Part shown: piece after piece, positions 1-8,446 of the stretch
How the letters are laid out: each line of letters opens with the position of its first letter
How positions within the stretch are numbered: position 1 is the stretch's first letter
Assembly: GCA_008017265.1 (NCBI GenBank)
Contig: SSHC01000029.1
Coordinates: forward strand, 1-35,079
Reading direction: 5' to 3'
Length of the DNA: 35,079 nt
Source: Aeromicrobium sp.
GTDB taxonomy: Bacteria > Actinomycetota > Actinomycetes > Propionibacteriales > Nocardioidaceae
Notes under the pieces: generated by a model
The model's input: only the letters and a program-made list of their open reading frames with translations
Told to the model about the DNA's origin: nothing
The model's database searches: none
Program-made: the position numbers and the translations under genes

Positions 1-796
1 CACGCTCGTCCTTGTCTTTGAATTGAACCTCGGACTAACCGGCGCAGCGGTTGGCCTCGTGTTTGCCCAATGGTGCGCTGCAGTGTGGTTACTGCTGGTT
101 CTGAGATCGCGTGTTCATGCGGCTGGCGCATCCATTCGACCGAAAGTCCCCGAGATCATCGAGTCGGCTCGCACCGGTGCTGCGCTCGTGATTCGCAGCG
201 TCTCGTTGCGTGCCGTCCTCGTGATTGCGACATGGCTGGCCGCCACCATGGGCGATGCAGAACTAGCCGCACAGCAAGTCCTGATGACCCTCGTCATGCT
301 TACGGCATTTGCGCTCGATTCTGTCGCCATCGCCGGTCAAACAATGGTGGGTTACGCGCTCGGAGCCGGCGACCGTCACGATGCACGCATAATCACTCAA
401 CGCGTGATCGGTTGGGGCGCACTACTAGGAGCAATTTTCGGGATCATGCTCGCTGTCGGGGCCACAGTGATACCTGGCCTCTTTACACCAGACCCTGTCG
501 TGCAGTCGACGGCTTTTTCGGCAGTACTAGTCCTCGCGCTCTTCATGCCTATCGCTGGGATTGTCTACGCTCTTGACGGCATACTCATCGGCGCGGGTGA
601 TGGTCGATTTCTCGCCAAAGCGGGGGTCCTCGTTCTCGCGACCTATCTTCCACTTGCACTGGCGATTGCTCACACCGACGCCGGTTTCACGATGCTGTGG
701 CTTTCCTATGGCGCCGTTTTAGTTGCCCGCTGCTCGACATTGTGGTGGCGTCAGCGATCCGACTCATGGCTCATCACCGGAAGCACGGTCACGTAG
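1..796 (+). CDS. MATE-family multidrug/metabolite efflux transporter, 3' part
   Basis: The frame is open from the first bases of the window, so the gene begins upstream; about 264 C-terminal residues are visible, ending in TAG at 794-796. The product is strongly hydrophobic with roughly six to seven membrane segments separated by short polar loops. The motif GQTMVGYALGAGD is typical of the second half of MATE/DinF-type transporters, which have two six-helix bundles and export drugs or metabolites using an ion gradient. The run VLALFMPIAGIVYALDGILIGAGD resembles the late helices of the family. The next gene is on the opposite strand and ends 9 bp away, so this gene is transcriptionally separate from it. 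Substrate cannot be told from sequence. Family assignment is fairly secure; the DinF-like subgroup is an inference. Confidence 0.85.
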   Translation, partial: TLVLVFELNLGLTGAAVGLVFAQWCAAVWLLLVLRSRVHAAGASIRPKVPEIIESARTGAALVIRSVSLRAVLVIATWLAATMGDAELAAQQVLMTLVMLTAFALDSVAIAGQTMVGYALGAGDRHDARIITQRVIGWGALLGAIFGIMLAVGATVIPGLFTPDPVVQSTAFSAVLVLALFMPIAGIVYALDGILIGAGDGRFLAKAGVLVLATYLPLALAIAHTDAGFTMLWLSYGAVLVARCSTLWWRQRSDSWLITGSTVT

Positions 797-805
797 CGCA
801 CTGGG

Positions 806-1591
806 TCAGGCGCGCCAATAACCAGTCGCGTCGAGCAAATCCCGTGGGACCCCTCGTTCACTCGTCACAAATTGACGAATCGCACGCACGGCTCCGGCTT
901 CGCCGGCAATCCATGTGAACACGTCACCCATCGGCCAAGGCACGTCTCGTGATGCAGCCACCCAAGCTTCACGACCGTGTACCCACTTGACAGCAACGCC
1001 ATCGGGAATCGGCATGTCAAGGATGCTCGCTTCACTCGGCACGTCAACGATGATCGTCGTGGGGACTTCACGGTCCGATGGCCACTGGGCAAGTAACCGC
1101 GCGATCGCGGGCAGGGCCGTTTCGTCTGCGAACATCATTGCCGCGTTGATGTTCGTCGGCCACAACGATGAACGCGTTGGACCCACGATCCAGGTCAGCG
1201 AACCGGTCTGCACGTGTTCAACCCAACCAGAGGCGAACCCGTGCCCATGGCGCACAAACTCGAGTGCGAGCGAATCGCCCGTAAACTCTCGCGGTGTGTA
1301 ATCTTTGGCGATCGGTCGTCCACCGGCTGCTCCCCATTCGAGCCGGTCTGGCCCCTGCACCGGTAGGGGCGGTCGCTCATCGTTCGCGAACGGGACGAGC
1401 ACTTTTACCGAGTCGTCAAAACCTTCACTTTGATACGGTGCCGCGGTTCCGCCTTCAACCGCGAACTCACGCAGTTCGTCACCGGTCAATATGATCCGGC
1501 GGAGTGTAGGCGTTACGTCAATAACCTCAGCAACGGTGAGCTCCCGAATCACTGCAGGCCAATGCAAAACTTCCCGACGAGTACGCGCCAT
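806..1591 (-). CDS. siderophore-interacting FAD/NAD(P)H protein (ferric-siderophore reductase family)
   Basis: This is a cytoplasmic flavoprotein of the SIP family, which reduces iron(III)-siderophores to release iron. The N-terminal beta-barrel FAD-binding domain occupies about residues 1-125 and contains the flavin-binding motif KDYTPR. The C-terminal NAD(P)H-binding domain carries DETALPAIARLL and AGEAGAVRAIRQFV, and the protein ends in the family-typical GYWR. Length is 261 residues, normal for the family. I chose the ATG at 1591, which leaves a 2-bp gap after the preceding lipoprotein gene. A TTG at 1621 would add ten residues that merely overlap that gene. The near-zero spacing implies co-transcription with the solute-binding protein. 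No siderophore biosynthesis or importer genes lie nearby. Confidence in family is high; the actual substrate is unknown. Confidence 0.87.
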   Translation of the reverse strand: MARTRREVLHWPAVIRELTVAEVIDVTPTLRRIILTGDELREFAVEGGTAAPYQSEGFDDSVKVLVPFANDERPPLPVQGPDRLEWGAAGGRPIAKDYTPREFTGDSLALEFVRHGHGFASGWVEHVQTGSLTWIVGPTRSSLWPTNINAAMMFADETALPAIARLLAQWPSDREVPTTIIVDVPSEASILDMPIPDGVAVKWVHGREAWVAASRDVPWPMGDVFTWIAGEAGAVRAIRQFVTSERGVPRDLLDATGYWRA

Positions 1592-1593
1592 CC

Positions 1594-3255
1594 CTACTTG
1601 TCCGAACTCTTCTTGTCCCAACCCACCTGGGTCCAGTCGATGTCTTCGAACTGCGTCGGACCGAAATTCACGACTCCCTCACGAACCACCAGAACGTTGG
1701 GAACTACGGCAAGCGGGATGATCGACGCTTGATTGTTGGCGACGATTCCTACTTGGTGAATTGCGTCCATTCGCTTCTCTTCGTCAAGGGTGCGGATGGC
1801 CGAATCGAACGCCTGCGAAGTCGCCTTTGATGCCTTCCCTGTGAAGTTGTCTGGACTATCGAGCGGAGTAAACCACGAACGGCTCGGCGTCAGATTAAAT
1901 GCCGAGCCCGTTCGCACAAACGTGACTAGATCGAAGTCGAGCGGAATGACACGGCTCGAGTGGAACGTGTCAGCTGGCACCTCTTGAACGTTCACTGCGA
2001 TGCCGATCTGCTTCAGTTGGCTCCCGATGAGTTTCGCTCGCGCCTGCGATGAAGCGTGGCCTTTCGGGATAGGCAACGTGAGCGTCAGCTGCTGACCCTT
2101 TTTCGTAGTCTGCTTGTCACCGACGTTCCAGCCCGCCTCTTTCAATAATGACTTCGCCTTCTCCACGTCCTGCTTGGTCCCCAGTGGTTGGTGACCGTGC
2201 TGCCCTGGCATGAGCACGACGGTATCCATCTCGCGGCCGACATGACCAACCGTCTCTCTTAGACCTTCAGCGAACGCCGTCCTGCTGATGGCGAGCGAGA
2301 CTGCTTGGCGCACCTTGGCATCCGCGAGTGCTCCCCTGCCACCATTAAGCGTGACCTGTATCCACGATGTACTTGCCGAGACCCGCACAACACCACCGGC
2401 GGGACCGCTCTTGGCATCGGCCTGTTCCAGGTGCGCTACATCGAGCTCGCCGAGTTCAAAAGCTTGCTTCAATACCGACGATTCAGCAAAACGCCATTCG
2501 ATCGTCTTGAGGGCTGGCTTCTTACCCCACCAGAGTGGGTTTCTATCTAGTCGAAGCGTGTTCGTGGTCGGATCGACCTTGGTCACAACGAATGGACCGT
2601 TCGACGGCACAGCGCGCGTGGTGTAGGCCGTGTTGAATACTTCGGGCTTTGCGGTCACGGCTTCCGGCAAAGTTGGATAGATGGCGGCGGGCCAATCAGC
2701 ATTCAACCGTTTGAAAACCACGTGATAGGTGAACTTCGACTTGGCGACGACTTTATCGATGTCGTTGATCGCGGGGTGTCCAGACGCGTGATATCGCTTG
2801 TCTTTCATAGCCTTGACGAATGAGACCATGTCGGCCGACGTAATCGAGGCGCCGCCTTGCCACACGGCTTGCGGCTCAAGCACAACTTCAATCGTGAGCG
2901 GCTTCGCATCAACAACTGAAACGCTCTTGGCGTAATCCTGGTTAACTTCCCACCGGCCATCGGCGAGAACGCGAACAGCGGAACCCATGCTCGGTTCAAG
3001 CAACTTCGGCGCCTCAGCCAAGATGCCGTCAACATGAACAGGATTGAGGTTCGTCGGGAAGACGACTTCACCTAAGCGTAAGACGCTCTTGCTCCCGAGT
3101 TCGCTGGGCGAAGTTTTCACATAGTCGGTAAGGGGCAACGATTCGTCATCGTCTCCACCACTCAAGAGAGAGCATGCCGAAAGCACCAGTGCGAAACTGG
3201 CGACAAATGCGAAACGCCGGGCCCTGACTAAAGGGCCCGGCGTACTGCGTGTCAT
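1594..3255 (-). CDS. extracellular solute-binding lipoprotein, family 5 (peptide/nickel/metallophore type)
   Basis: The protein has 553 residues, the usual size for family 5 (DppA/OppA/NikA-like) binding proteins. It starts with a basic stretch, a hydrophobic segment and the lipobox LSAC, so it should be a lipoprotein on the outer face of the membrane. Family-like stretches include [20 protein letters not shown] near residue 58, [38 protein letters not shown] and a lid region with [10 protein letters not shown]. Its ATG overlaps the rplI stop codon as ATGA, so it is translationally coupled to a ribosomal protein gene. A strong hairpin lies within codons 5-14. No ABC permease or ATPase genes adjoin it, so it is an orphan binding protein; orphan family 5 lipoproteins are common in actinobacteria. 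The downstream partner is a siderophore-interacting protein, which hints at a metal-chelate ligand, but this is inference. Confidence 0.85.
   Translation of the reverse strand: MTRSTPGPLVRARRFAFVASFALVLSACSLLSGGDDDESLPLTDYVKTSPSELGSKSVLRLGEVVFPTNLNPVHVDGILAEAPKLLEPSMGSAVRVLADGRWEVNQDYAKSVSVVDAKPLTIEVVLEPQAVWQGGASITSADMVSFVKAMKDKRYHASGHPAINDIDKVVAKSKFTYHVVFKRLNADWPAAIYPTLPEAVTAKPEVFNTAYTTRAVPSNGPFVVTKVDPTTNTLRLDRNPLWWGKKPALKTIEWRFAESSVLKQAFELGELDVAHLEQADAKSGPAGGVVRVSASTSWIQVTLNGGRGALADAKVRQAVSLAISRTAFAEGLRETVGHVGREMDTVVLMPGQHGHQPLGTKQDVEKAKSLLKEAGWNVGDKQTTKKGQQLTLTLPIPKGHASSQARAKLIGSQLKQIGIAVNVQEVPADTFHSSRVIPLDFDLVTFVRTGSAFNLTPSRSWFTPLDSPDNFTGKASKATSQAFDSAIRTLDEEKRMDAIHQVGIVANNQASIIPLAVVPNVLVVREGVVNFGPTQFEDIDWTQVGWDKKSSDK
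3216..3243 (-). terminator. strong hairpin (intrinsic terminator-like) just after rplI
   Basis: CGCCGGGCCC at 3216-3225 pairs perfectly with GGGCCCGGCG at 3234-3243, leaving an 8-nt loop. On the minus strand, the direction of rplI transcription, it is followed by the only moderately U-rich TTTCGCATTTG. It starts 9 bp beyond the rplI stop codon, the normal position for the terminator of the rpsF-ssb-rpsR-rplI operon. It also lies inside codons 5-14 of the overlapping lipoprotein gene. It may therefore act as a partial terminator or attenuator rather than a full stop. Confidence 0.7.
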
Positions 3256-3698
3256 TTGGCTGCGACGACGTCCAAGGTCACATCCGCTTCAACTTCGGGA
3301 TGTACCTTGACGCTGACCTTGAAGGTGCCAAGTGTCTTGATGGGGTTACCCACCTGGATACGACGCTTGTCAACCTTGGCGCCAGCTTCGGCAAGTGCCT
3401 CGGCAATATCGGTCACCGTGACGGCGCCGAAGAGGCGACCTTCTGGACCGGCGTTGACCGGAACCTTGATGGCCTTCGCTTCGAGGTTGCCCTTGATGGA
3501 CTGAGCCGTTTCAAGATCGTGAACCGCGCGCGCATTGCGTGCCGCCTTGATCGAGTCGACCTGCTTTTCAGCGCCCTTGCTCCAGACAATCGCAAAGTTG
3601 CGAGGCAGGAGGAAGTTGCGGCCATAACCGTTCTTGACCTCAACGATGTCGCCAGGCGAACCGAGGTTGGGGACTTCATGCGTGAGAATGAGTTTCAT
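3252..3698 (-). CDS. rplI: 50S ribosomal protein L9
   Basis: This is L9 of the large ribosomal subunit, 148 residues, the normal length. The N-terminal domain begins [20 protein letters not shown] and continues with [16 protein letters not shown], the L9 signature that binds 23S rRNA. A helical linker follows, then the C-terminal domain with [16 protein letters not shown]. The start is the ATG at 3698, preceded by GAAAGG at suitable distance. The frame is open further upstream to 3812, but that stretch has no L9 similarity and overlaps rpsR. It is the last ribosomal gene of the rpsF-ssb-rpsR-rplI operon and overlaps the next gene by ATGA. Confidence 0.98.
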   Translation of the reverse strand: MKLILTHEVPNLGSPGDIVEVKNGYGRNFLLPRNFAIVWSKGAEKQVDSIKAARNARAVHDLETAQSIKGNLEAKAIKVPVNAGPEGRLFGAVTVTDIAEALAEAGAKVDKRRIQVGNPIKTLGTFKVSVKVHPEVEADVTLDVVAAK

Positions 3699-3711
3699 TT
3701 TGAGCCCTTTC

Positions 3712-3948
3712 TCAGCGTCCGCTGGAGGTGTATGGGAGCAAAGCCATTTCGCGGGCATTCTTGATTGCCTTAGCGATTTGGCGCTGTTCCTGTACGGAGA
3801 CACCGGTAACACGACGGGCGCGGATCTTGCCGCGGTCCGAAATGAACTTGCGCAAAAGCGCGGTGTCTTTGTAATCGATTGTGCTTACGCCGGCGGCAGC
3901 GAGCGGATTGCTCTTCTTGCTGGGCTTCCGGACTACTGGCTTAGCCAT
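3712..3948 (-). CDS. rpsR: 30S ribosomal protein S18 (cysteine-free, zinc-independent form)
   Basis: S18 of the small subunit, 78 residues, binds next to S6 on the platform. The conserved core is clear: [19 protein letters not shown], then RARRVTG, then [13 protein letters not shown]. The ATG at 3948 is preceded by GAGG. The N-terminal segment [18 protein letters not shown] and the segment VTGVSVQEQ contain no cysteines. In zinc-binding S18 proteins those places carry a CxxC-type pair and further ligands, so this copy is of the C-minus type. It sits at the standard place between ssb and rplI, with a 13-bp gap to rplI. Confidence 0.97.
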   Translation of the reverse strand: MAKPVVRKPSKKSNPLAAAGVSTIDYKDTALLRKFISDRGKIRARRVTGVSVQEQRQIAKAIKNAREMALLPYTSSGR

Positions 3949-3980
3949 TTGGTGTTCCTCTTTGATTTCTTAAACGTATG

Positions 3981-4502
3981 TCAGAAGGGTGGATTGCCGT
4001 TTGACGGCGCTCCGGTGTCCCAAGCACTCGTACTCGGTTGGCCGCCAGCATTTCCTGCTGGTGCAGAGCCCCACGCATCGGTCGACGGTGCTGATCCGCC
4101 CTGTGCGCCACCGCCGCCAAAGCCGCCTGAATCCGAGCGAGCAATGCGCGTGACTTGCGCCGTTGCGTAACGCAACGACGGACCGATTTCATCAACATTC
4201 ATTTCGACACTGGTTCCGCGAGAACCGTCTTGGCGTTCGTAGTTGCGAACCCGAAGCGCACCGGTCGCGATGACGCGCTGGCCTTTTTGCAAAGAACCAG
4301 CAACGTTTTCGGCTACCTGACGCCAAACCGAACAATTCAAGAACAGCGGGTCGCCGTCTTTCCATTCGTTTGTTTGACGATCAAACGTGCGGGGTGTGGA
4401 CGCGATCGTAAAGTTCGCGACTGCTGCTCCCGATGCGGTGAACTTCAATTCTGGATCGTCGGTCAAGTTGCCAACGACCGTGATGATGGTTTCGCCTGCC
4501 AT
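3981..4502 (-). CDS. ssb: single-stranded DNA-binding protein
   Basis: SSB coats single-stranded DNA during replication and repair and recruits partner proteins through its C-terminal tip. The OB-fold occupies about residues 1-115, from [20 protein letters not shown] through [14 protein letters not shown] and [18 protein letters not shown] glycine, serine and proline-rich disordered tail follows and ends in NGNPPF. The Pro-Pro-Phe end is kept, but the acidic residues that normally precede it (for example DDDIPF or DEPPF) are absent. Length is 173 residues from the ATG at 4502, which has GAAAGG upstream. A longer frame to 4580 adds 26 residues with no SSB similarity and was rejected. Position between rpsF and rpsR is standard. 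Confidence 0.96.
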   Translation of the reverse strand: MAGETIITVVGNLTDDPELKFTASGAAVANFTIASTPRTFDRQTNEWKDGDPLFLNCSVWRQVAENVAGSLQKGQRVIATGALRVRNYERQDGSRGTSVEMNVDEIGPSLRYATAQVTRIARSDSGGFGGGGAQGGSAPSTDAWGSAPAGNAGGQPSTSAWDTGAPSNGNPPF

Positions 4503-4605
4503 GTGTCTAGCCTTTCGAGCTGAAGCTGAAGTGTGTGTGGTCGAGTGTTCCTCACTGCACTGACAAATGCCAGACGGCATCCACAGGCGAGAGGTAGGAC
4601 CGGGA

Positions 4606-4902
4606 TCAGCGTGCGTCTGGGCGCGTGACCTTGGTACGAACGATGGATTCGTTCAACGTGAACTGACGATCAAGTTCCTTGACCGAAGCAGGTTCAGCGG
4701 TGATATCGAGAACGGCGTAGATGCCTTCGTTCTTCTTGTTGATTTCGTAGGCCAGACGGCGCTTGCCCCAAACGTCGACATTTTCAACGCTGCCGCCATC
4801 TTGGCGAATCACATTGAGGTAGGTGTCGAGGCTTGGCGCGACGGTACGTTCATCGAGATCTGGGTCGAGAATGACCATGATTTCGTATTTACGCAGTGAC
4901 AC
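4606..4902 (-). CDS. rpsF: 30S ribosomal protein S6
   Basis: S6 of the small subunit, 98 residues, forms a pair with S18. Typical segments are [16 protein letters not shown] at the N-terminus, [21 protein letters not shown] in the middle, and [14 protein letters not shown] near the end. I chose the GTG at 4902, which has AAAGGAG six bases upstream. The longer frame to 4944 lacks similarity. It is the first gene of the rpsF-ssb-rpsR-rplI operon, with a likely extended -10 promoter about 75 bp upstream. A 103-bp gap separates it from ssb. Confidence 0.97.
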   Translation of the reverse strand: MSLRKYEIMVILDPDLDERTVAPSLDTYLNVIRQDGGSVENVDVWGKRRLAYEINKKNEGIYAVLDITAEPASVKELDRQFTLNESIVRTKVTRPDAR

Positions 4903-4977
4903 TGCGGACTCCTTTGGACTAAACGGTGACGGACTTTCCGCCACAGGAGGTCGCTGCCCTTGATAGGCAACCTCACG

Positions 4978-4986
4978 ATTCTAGCA
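4978..4986 (-). promoter_or_regulatory. likely extended -10 promoter of the rpsF operon
   Basis: On the minus strand the sequence TGCTAGAAT combines a TG-N extension with a TAGAAT hexamer. It lies about 75 bp upstream of the rpsF GTG and downstream of the hairpin that probably ends the ABC permease transcript. No good -35 hexamer is present at the standard distance, which is common when the -10 is extended. Confidence 0.45.
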
Positions 4987-5002
4987 GAAAAACAAGAATC
5001 GA

Positions 5003-5023
5003 GATAAGTGCTCTTGCACTATC
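5003..5023 (-). terminator. probable terminator after the ABC permease gene
   Basis: On the minus strand GATAGTGC pairs with GCACTTATC around an AAGA loop, with one bulged T. It is followed by TCGATTCTTGTTTTT, a T-rich tract. The site is about 50 bp beyond the permease stop codon and upstream of the rpsF promoter, so it would insulate the ribosomal operon. Confidence 0.5.
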
Positions 5024-5074
5024 CATCTTCGAGAGTGAATCACCTCGTCGCACAGGTTGCCACGAGCAACTGCC

Positions 5075-7624
5075 TCACTCAACGGAAATGGCATCCAAGA
5101 TGTTCAGTTTCGCTGCTCGATGCGCAGGCAACACAGCCGCCATAACCCCCACGAGCGCGGAAATAGCCAAGAAAATGACCAACTGAGTGACGGGGATAGA
5201 CAAGGCGGTGATCCCGTCGTCAACGAACGTCCGCTGCAAGACGACGCCCGAAACCGTCCCCGTTGCGATACCCAGGATGGCACCCAACACCGCCAGCGCT
5301 ACGGACTCGAGTCGAACCATTCGGCGAAGTTGCCCGCGCTCCAGACCAACGGCCCTCAGCAAGCCAAGTTCTCGCGTTCGCTCAATAACGCTCAATGCCA
5401 GGGTGTTCACGATTCCCAAAATCGCGATCACGATCGCCAAACCAAGTAGCGCATAGATGAGATACAGCATGGTGTTGACTTGGGCGCGCTGCGCTTCGGC
5501 AAAACTTTCCTTGTCTTGAACCACGACGGTTGGGTTGTCTTTTGTGATCCGTTCAAGTGCGGCACGCGTCGTCTTGAACCCTGCGTTCGGCTTCTTGTTG
5601 ACCGCGATGACCGTATCGGCACGTTTGATTCCTGCGTCTTCGAGCAGAGAGTACGGCGCCAACGACTGGCCCAGAGCTTCGGAATCTTCAAAAATACCCG
5701 CGACTTGGACCGGAACCGTGCCAGTGAGGAACGCGAGCTCCACCGTGTCCCCGACAGAAACGCTGAGCGCCTTTGCCTTGGTTTCATTGAACGCGATGGT
5801 CCCGGCGCGAACGGGCGCCTCACCCTTCACGTAGTTGACCTTGAAGATTTCACTCCAAGCCTGCGGATCCGTCACCGACCCGTAAATGGGTTCGTCACCA
5901 ATCGTGAATCCGATCGACTGATTGGGTACGGCTTTAGCCACGCTAGGGAGTTCGACGATTTGGTCAGTCAACTTCGATGAGATGGGCATCCGCGTTGGAT
6001 TAGTCACGATGAAGTCGGTCGTGAATTGCTTGTCCACGCCCTCGTCGATGGAGGCGTTAAGCGATGCCCCCATGATCGACATCGTCGTGACGAGTGCCAA
6101 CCCAATCGTAAGAGCGGAAGCAGTAGCAGCGGTTCGACGCGGATTTCGAAGTGAGTTTTGTTCGGCGAGGAGCCCGACGAATCCAAAGATCCCTCGAAAT
6201 CCACGGCCCAATCCGGCAAGTACCGGGATTGCCGTAACGACACTCGTAGCGATGACAGCAAGCAACAACGAGATGATGCCGGCTCCAACCATCCAGCCTG
6301 GCTTCGGGAGATCTGTCCACAAGGCCAAGCCGAAAAGACCGAAGCCGAGCAACGCAAAGACGACGCCACTGATTACTCGCCAATGGACAGTGCCCTCGCT
6401 CAGCGCCTGGTCGTCGCGCATCGCGGCAACCGGCGGAACTTTTGATGCTCGACGTGCCGGAATATAGGCAGCCAGCAAAGTGACGACGACACCCACAACA
6501 ACGGCAACTATGACCGTTCGGGGCAGGAACACGAGAGCGGTTCCGCTCAAATCGATACCGAGATAACCGAGCGCCGACTTCAAGAGGGCCGCAAGGCCAA
6601 AGCCGAAACCGAGGCCGAGTATCGACCCCACAAAGCCAACGACCGCGGCCTCGATCAAGACTGCCGCCTGCACTTGCCTGCGCGAAGCACCCATCGCGCG
6701 CAAGAGCGCCAACTCACTGCTTCGTTGAGCCACCAACATGGAGAACGTGTTCACGATGAGGAACGAGCCAACAACGAGAGAGATCCCGGCGAAAACCAAA
6801 AGGAAGGTATTGAGGAACCCGAGCACTTCATCAAAAACGGACTTCGTTTCGTTGCCGAGGTCGGTGCCGCTCACGGCCTCAAGACCTTCGGGCAGCACCT
6901 CTTGAACTCGCTTGGTCAAGACTTCTTCGGAAACTGAAGGATCCCGCTCGATCGAAATGGTGTTGAACTCATCGGCACCGTCCATGAACATTGCCTGAGC
7001 GGTCTTCGTGTCGAATAACACCAGTGTTGCGCCCGCGAGGCTTCCCGAACTGAACTCGACGATGCCCGTGAGCTTGGTTTCGACGATCGGCGGATCACCG
7101 AGCGTGGCTAGTTTGATGGTGTCACCCACCCGATACCCAGCGCCCTTGGCGGCTCGCGCATCGATCGCAACTTCGCCTTCGCGTTCCGGAGCGCGACCGG
7201 AAACCCACCTAATGATTTCTTCATCCGCCGCGTTGCGAGTGTCGTCAACGTTGAAGGCGAGTGTCGGTGCACCGGTCGTGCTCAGCAGTCGGTTTTCTTT
7301 CGTAATGACGAACAGACCCAGGCCTTGAACGCCTCCGGCCGCCTTGCGAACGCCGTCTACTTGGCGTACATCATCAACGACGGACGCATCGATCCGACGC
7401 GCATCCATCGTCATGCTCGACGTCATCGCATCGCTTGACTCTTGAACCGGACGGACATTGACGCTGGCTACCGTTCCGTATGCGATCTTGTCGAAACTGC
7501 TGGCCATCGTGTCGGTGAAGACAAACGAACCCGCGACAAAACCGACACCCAAAACGATCGCAAAGGCGCTGAGAAGTAAGCGGACCTTACGTGCGAGCAG
7601 GTTCCGAAGGGTAAAGGACAACAT
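5075..7624 (-). CDS. ABC transporter permease, large two-FtsX-domain type
   Basis: This 849-residue membrane protein has the layout of actinobacterial FtsX/MacB-like permeases. A first membrane helix (about residues 15-36, LLLSAFAIVLGVGFVAGSF) is followed by an extracytoplasmic MacB-like region. Three helices and the FtsX motif RSSELALLRAMGASRRQV come next. A central pair of helices, a second extracytoplasmic region, and a second FtsX block with RTRELGLLRAVGLERGQL complete it. It ends near PAHRAAKLNILDAISVE, the usual family end. Its ATG overlaps the stop of the ATPase gene by one base (TGATG), so the two form one exporter. Such systems move lipids, peptides or drugs, or signal envelope stress. 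The substrate here is unknown, and no HlyD-type adaptor is adjacent. Confidence 0.88.
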   Translation of the reverse strand: MLSFTLRNLLARKVRLLLSAFAIVLGVGFVAGSFVFTDTMASSFDKIAYGTVASVNVRPVQESSDAMTSSMTMDARRIDASVVDDVRQVDGVRKAAGGVQGLGLFVITKENRLLSTTGAPTLAFNVDDTRNAADEEIIRWVSGRAPEREGEVAIDARAAKGAGYRVGDTIKLATLGDPPIVETKLTGIVEFSSGSLAGATLVLFDTKTAQAMFMDGADEFNTISIERDPSVSEEVLTKRVQEVLPEGLEAVSGTDLGNETKSVFDEVLGFLNTFLLVFAGISLVVGSFLIVNTFSMLVAQRSSELALLRAMGASRRQVQAAVLIEAAVVGFVGSILGLGFGFGLAALLKSALGYLGIDLSGTALVFLPRTVIVAVVVGVVVTLLAAYIPARRASKVPPVAAMRDDQALSEGTVHWRVISGVVFALLGFGLFGLALWTDLPKPGWMVGAGIISLLLAVIATSVVTAIPVLAGLGRGFRGIFGFVGLLAEQNSLRNPRRTAATASALTIGLALVTTMSIMGASLNASIDEGVDKQFTTDFIVTNPTRMPISSKLTDQIVELPSVAKAVPNQSIGFTIGDEPIYGSVTDPQAWSEIFKVNYVKGEAPVRAGTIAFNETKAKALSVSVGDTVELAFLTGTVPVQVAGIFEDSEALGQSLAPYSLLEDAGIKRADTVIAVNKKPNAGFKTTRAALERITKDNPTVVVQDKESFAEAQRAQVNTMLYLIYALLGLAIVIAILGIVNTLALSVIERTRELGLLRAVGLERGQLRRMVRLESVALAVLGAILGIATGTVSGVVLQRTFVDDGITALSIPVTQLVIFLAISALVGVMAAVLPAHRAAKLNILDAISVE

Positions 7625-8373
7625 CAGACTGGATTCTTAACTCGGCGATTGCGACGGGCCATCTTTTCAAGTACCTTCTCGGCCGTCGGCTCGAGCAGTT
7701 CGTCAATGATTTTGCCGTCGGCAAGGAAGATAACGCGATCGGTGTATGAAGCCGCGACCGGATCGTGTGTCACCATAACGATTGTTTGACCAAAGTCGTC
7801 CACGCTTCGCCGTAAGAAACTCAAGACTTCCGCACCAGAGGCCGAGTCGAGGTTGCCCGTCGGTTCGTCAGCAAAAACGATATCGGGACGACTCACGAGG
7901 GCCCGGGCGCAAGCGACGCGCTGCTGCTGGCCACCAGATAACTCGCTCGGCCGATGCTTCAGACGCGTGCTCAAGTCAACTGCATCAATCACTTTCCGAT
8001 ACCAGTCTTTATCGGGCTTACGGCCGGCAATCGACAACGGCAACAAGATGTTCTCTTCGGCGTTGAGTGTCGGTACGAGATTGAACGCTTGGAATACGAA
8101 CCCGACACGATCACGCCTCAACTGCGTGAGCTTCTTATCGCTCAACGTCGACAATTCGACGTCTCCGATCTTGACCGAACCCGAATCAGAACTGTCGAGA
8201 CCCGCCATGCAGTGCATCAATGTTGATTTCCCCGAACCCGACGTACCCATGATCGCGGTGAACTCGCCAGCCCGAATGTCGACGGAAACACCGTCGAGAG
8301 CTTTCACCATCGCTTCATTAGAGCCGTAAGTCTTGTAGAGGTCCGTTGCTGACGCCGCAATCTCAGAAGTCAT
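7624..8373 (-). CDS. ABC transporter ATP-binding protein (LolD/MacB type)
   Basis: A 249-residue ATPase that powers the downstream FtsX-type permease. Walker A is GTSGSGKST near residue 43, the Q-loop lies in RRDRVGFVFQAFNLVPTL, the ABC signature is LSGGQQQRVACARAL near residue 144, and Walker B plus D-loop is DIVFADEPTGNLD. The switch histidine is in VMVTHDP. This is the MJ0796/LolD/MacB subgroup, which pairs with FtsX-fold permeases. The ATG at 8373 has no ribosome-binding site. Instead TAGATT lies at -12 to -7, so the mRNA may start at the ATG. The stop overlaps the permease start. Confidence 0.94.
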   Translation of the reverse strand: MTSEIAASATDLYKTYGSNEAMVKALDGVSVDIRAGEFTAIMGTSGSGKSTLMHCMAGLDSSDSGSVKIGDVELSTLSDKKLTQLRRDRVGFVFQAFNLVPTLNAEENILLPLSIAGRKPDKDWYRKVIDAVDLSTRLKHRPSELSGGQQQRVACARALVSRPDIVFADEPTGNLDSASGAEVLSFLRRSVDDFGQTIVMVTHDPVAASYTDRVIFLADGKIIDELLEPTAEKVLEKMARRNRRVKNPV

Positions 8374-8379
8374 GCCGCA

Positions 8380-8385
8380 AATCTA
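8380..8385 (-). promoter_or_regulatory. -10 box of a probable leaderless mRNA (ABC exporter)
   Basis: TAGATT on the minus strand ends 6 bases before the ATG at 8373, that is, at -12 to -7 if transcription starts on the A of the ATG. There is no purine-rich ribosome-binding site between box and start. This spacing is the known signature of leaderless transcripts in actinobacteria. No convincing -35 element is visible. Confidence 0.55.
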
Positions 8386-8399
8386 ATGGAATACGTCAA

Positions 8400-8431
8400 G
8401 GTCCACATCGGGTATCTCCCTGATGTGGACC
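8400..8431 (-). terminator. long hairpin between the PBP1 gene and the ABC ATPase gene
   Basis: GGTCCACATC at 8400-8409 pairs perfectly with GATGTGGACC at 8422-8431. The inner GGG and CCC can extend the stem to 13 bp with one bulged T and a 5-nt loop. On the minus strand it lies 16 bp beyond the PBP1 stop codon, so it probably ends that transcript. The sequence after it (TTGACGTATTCC) is only weakly U-rich. Confidence 0.6.
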
Positions 8432-8446
8432 CCGACGTACGAAAAG

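Noticed and set aside
3699..3812. N-terminal extension of L9 in the long open frame
   Set aside because: It has no L9 similarity and overlaps rpsR; ATG 3698 has a ribosome-binding site and gives the conserved L9 start.
4503..4580. N-terminal extension of SSB
   Set aside because: The added 26 residues are not SSB-like; ATG 4502 has GAAAGG upstream.
4567..4580. Small hairpin (ATGCC-AGAC-GGCAT) between rpsF and ssb, and an adjacent DnaA-box-like GCATCCACA
   Set aside because: The stem is only 5 bp with no T tract, and the box has two mismatches far from the origin; both are compatible with chance.
5480..5980. Long plus-strand open frames across the ABC permease
   Set aside because: They are antisense shadows of the permease with no start signals or recognisable protein features; the same holds for the other long antisense frames, such as 9680-10402 and 10935-11672.
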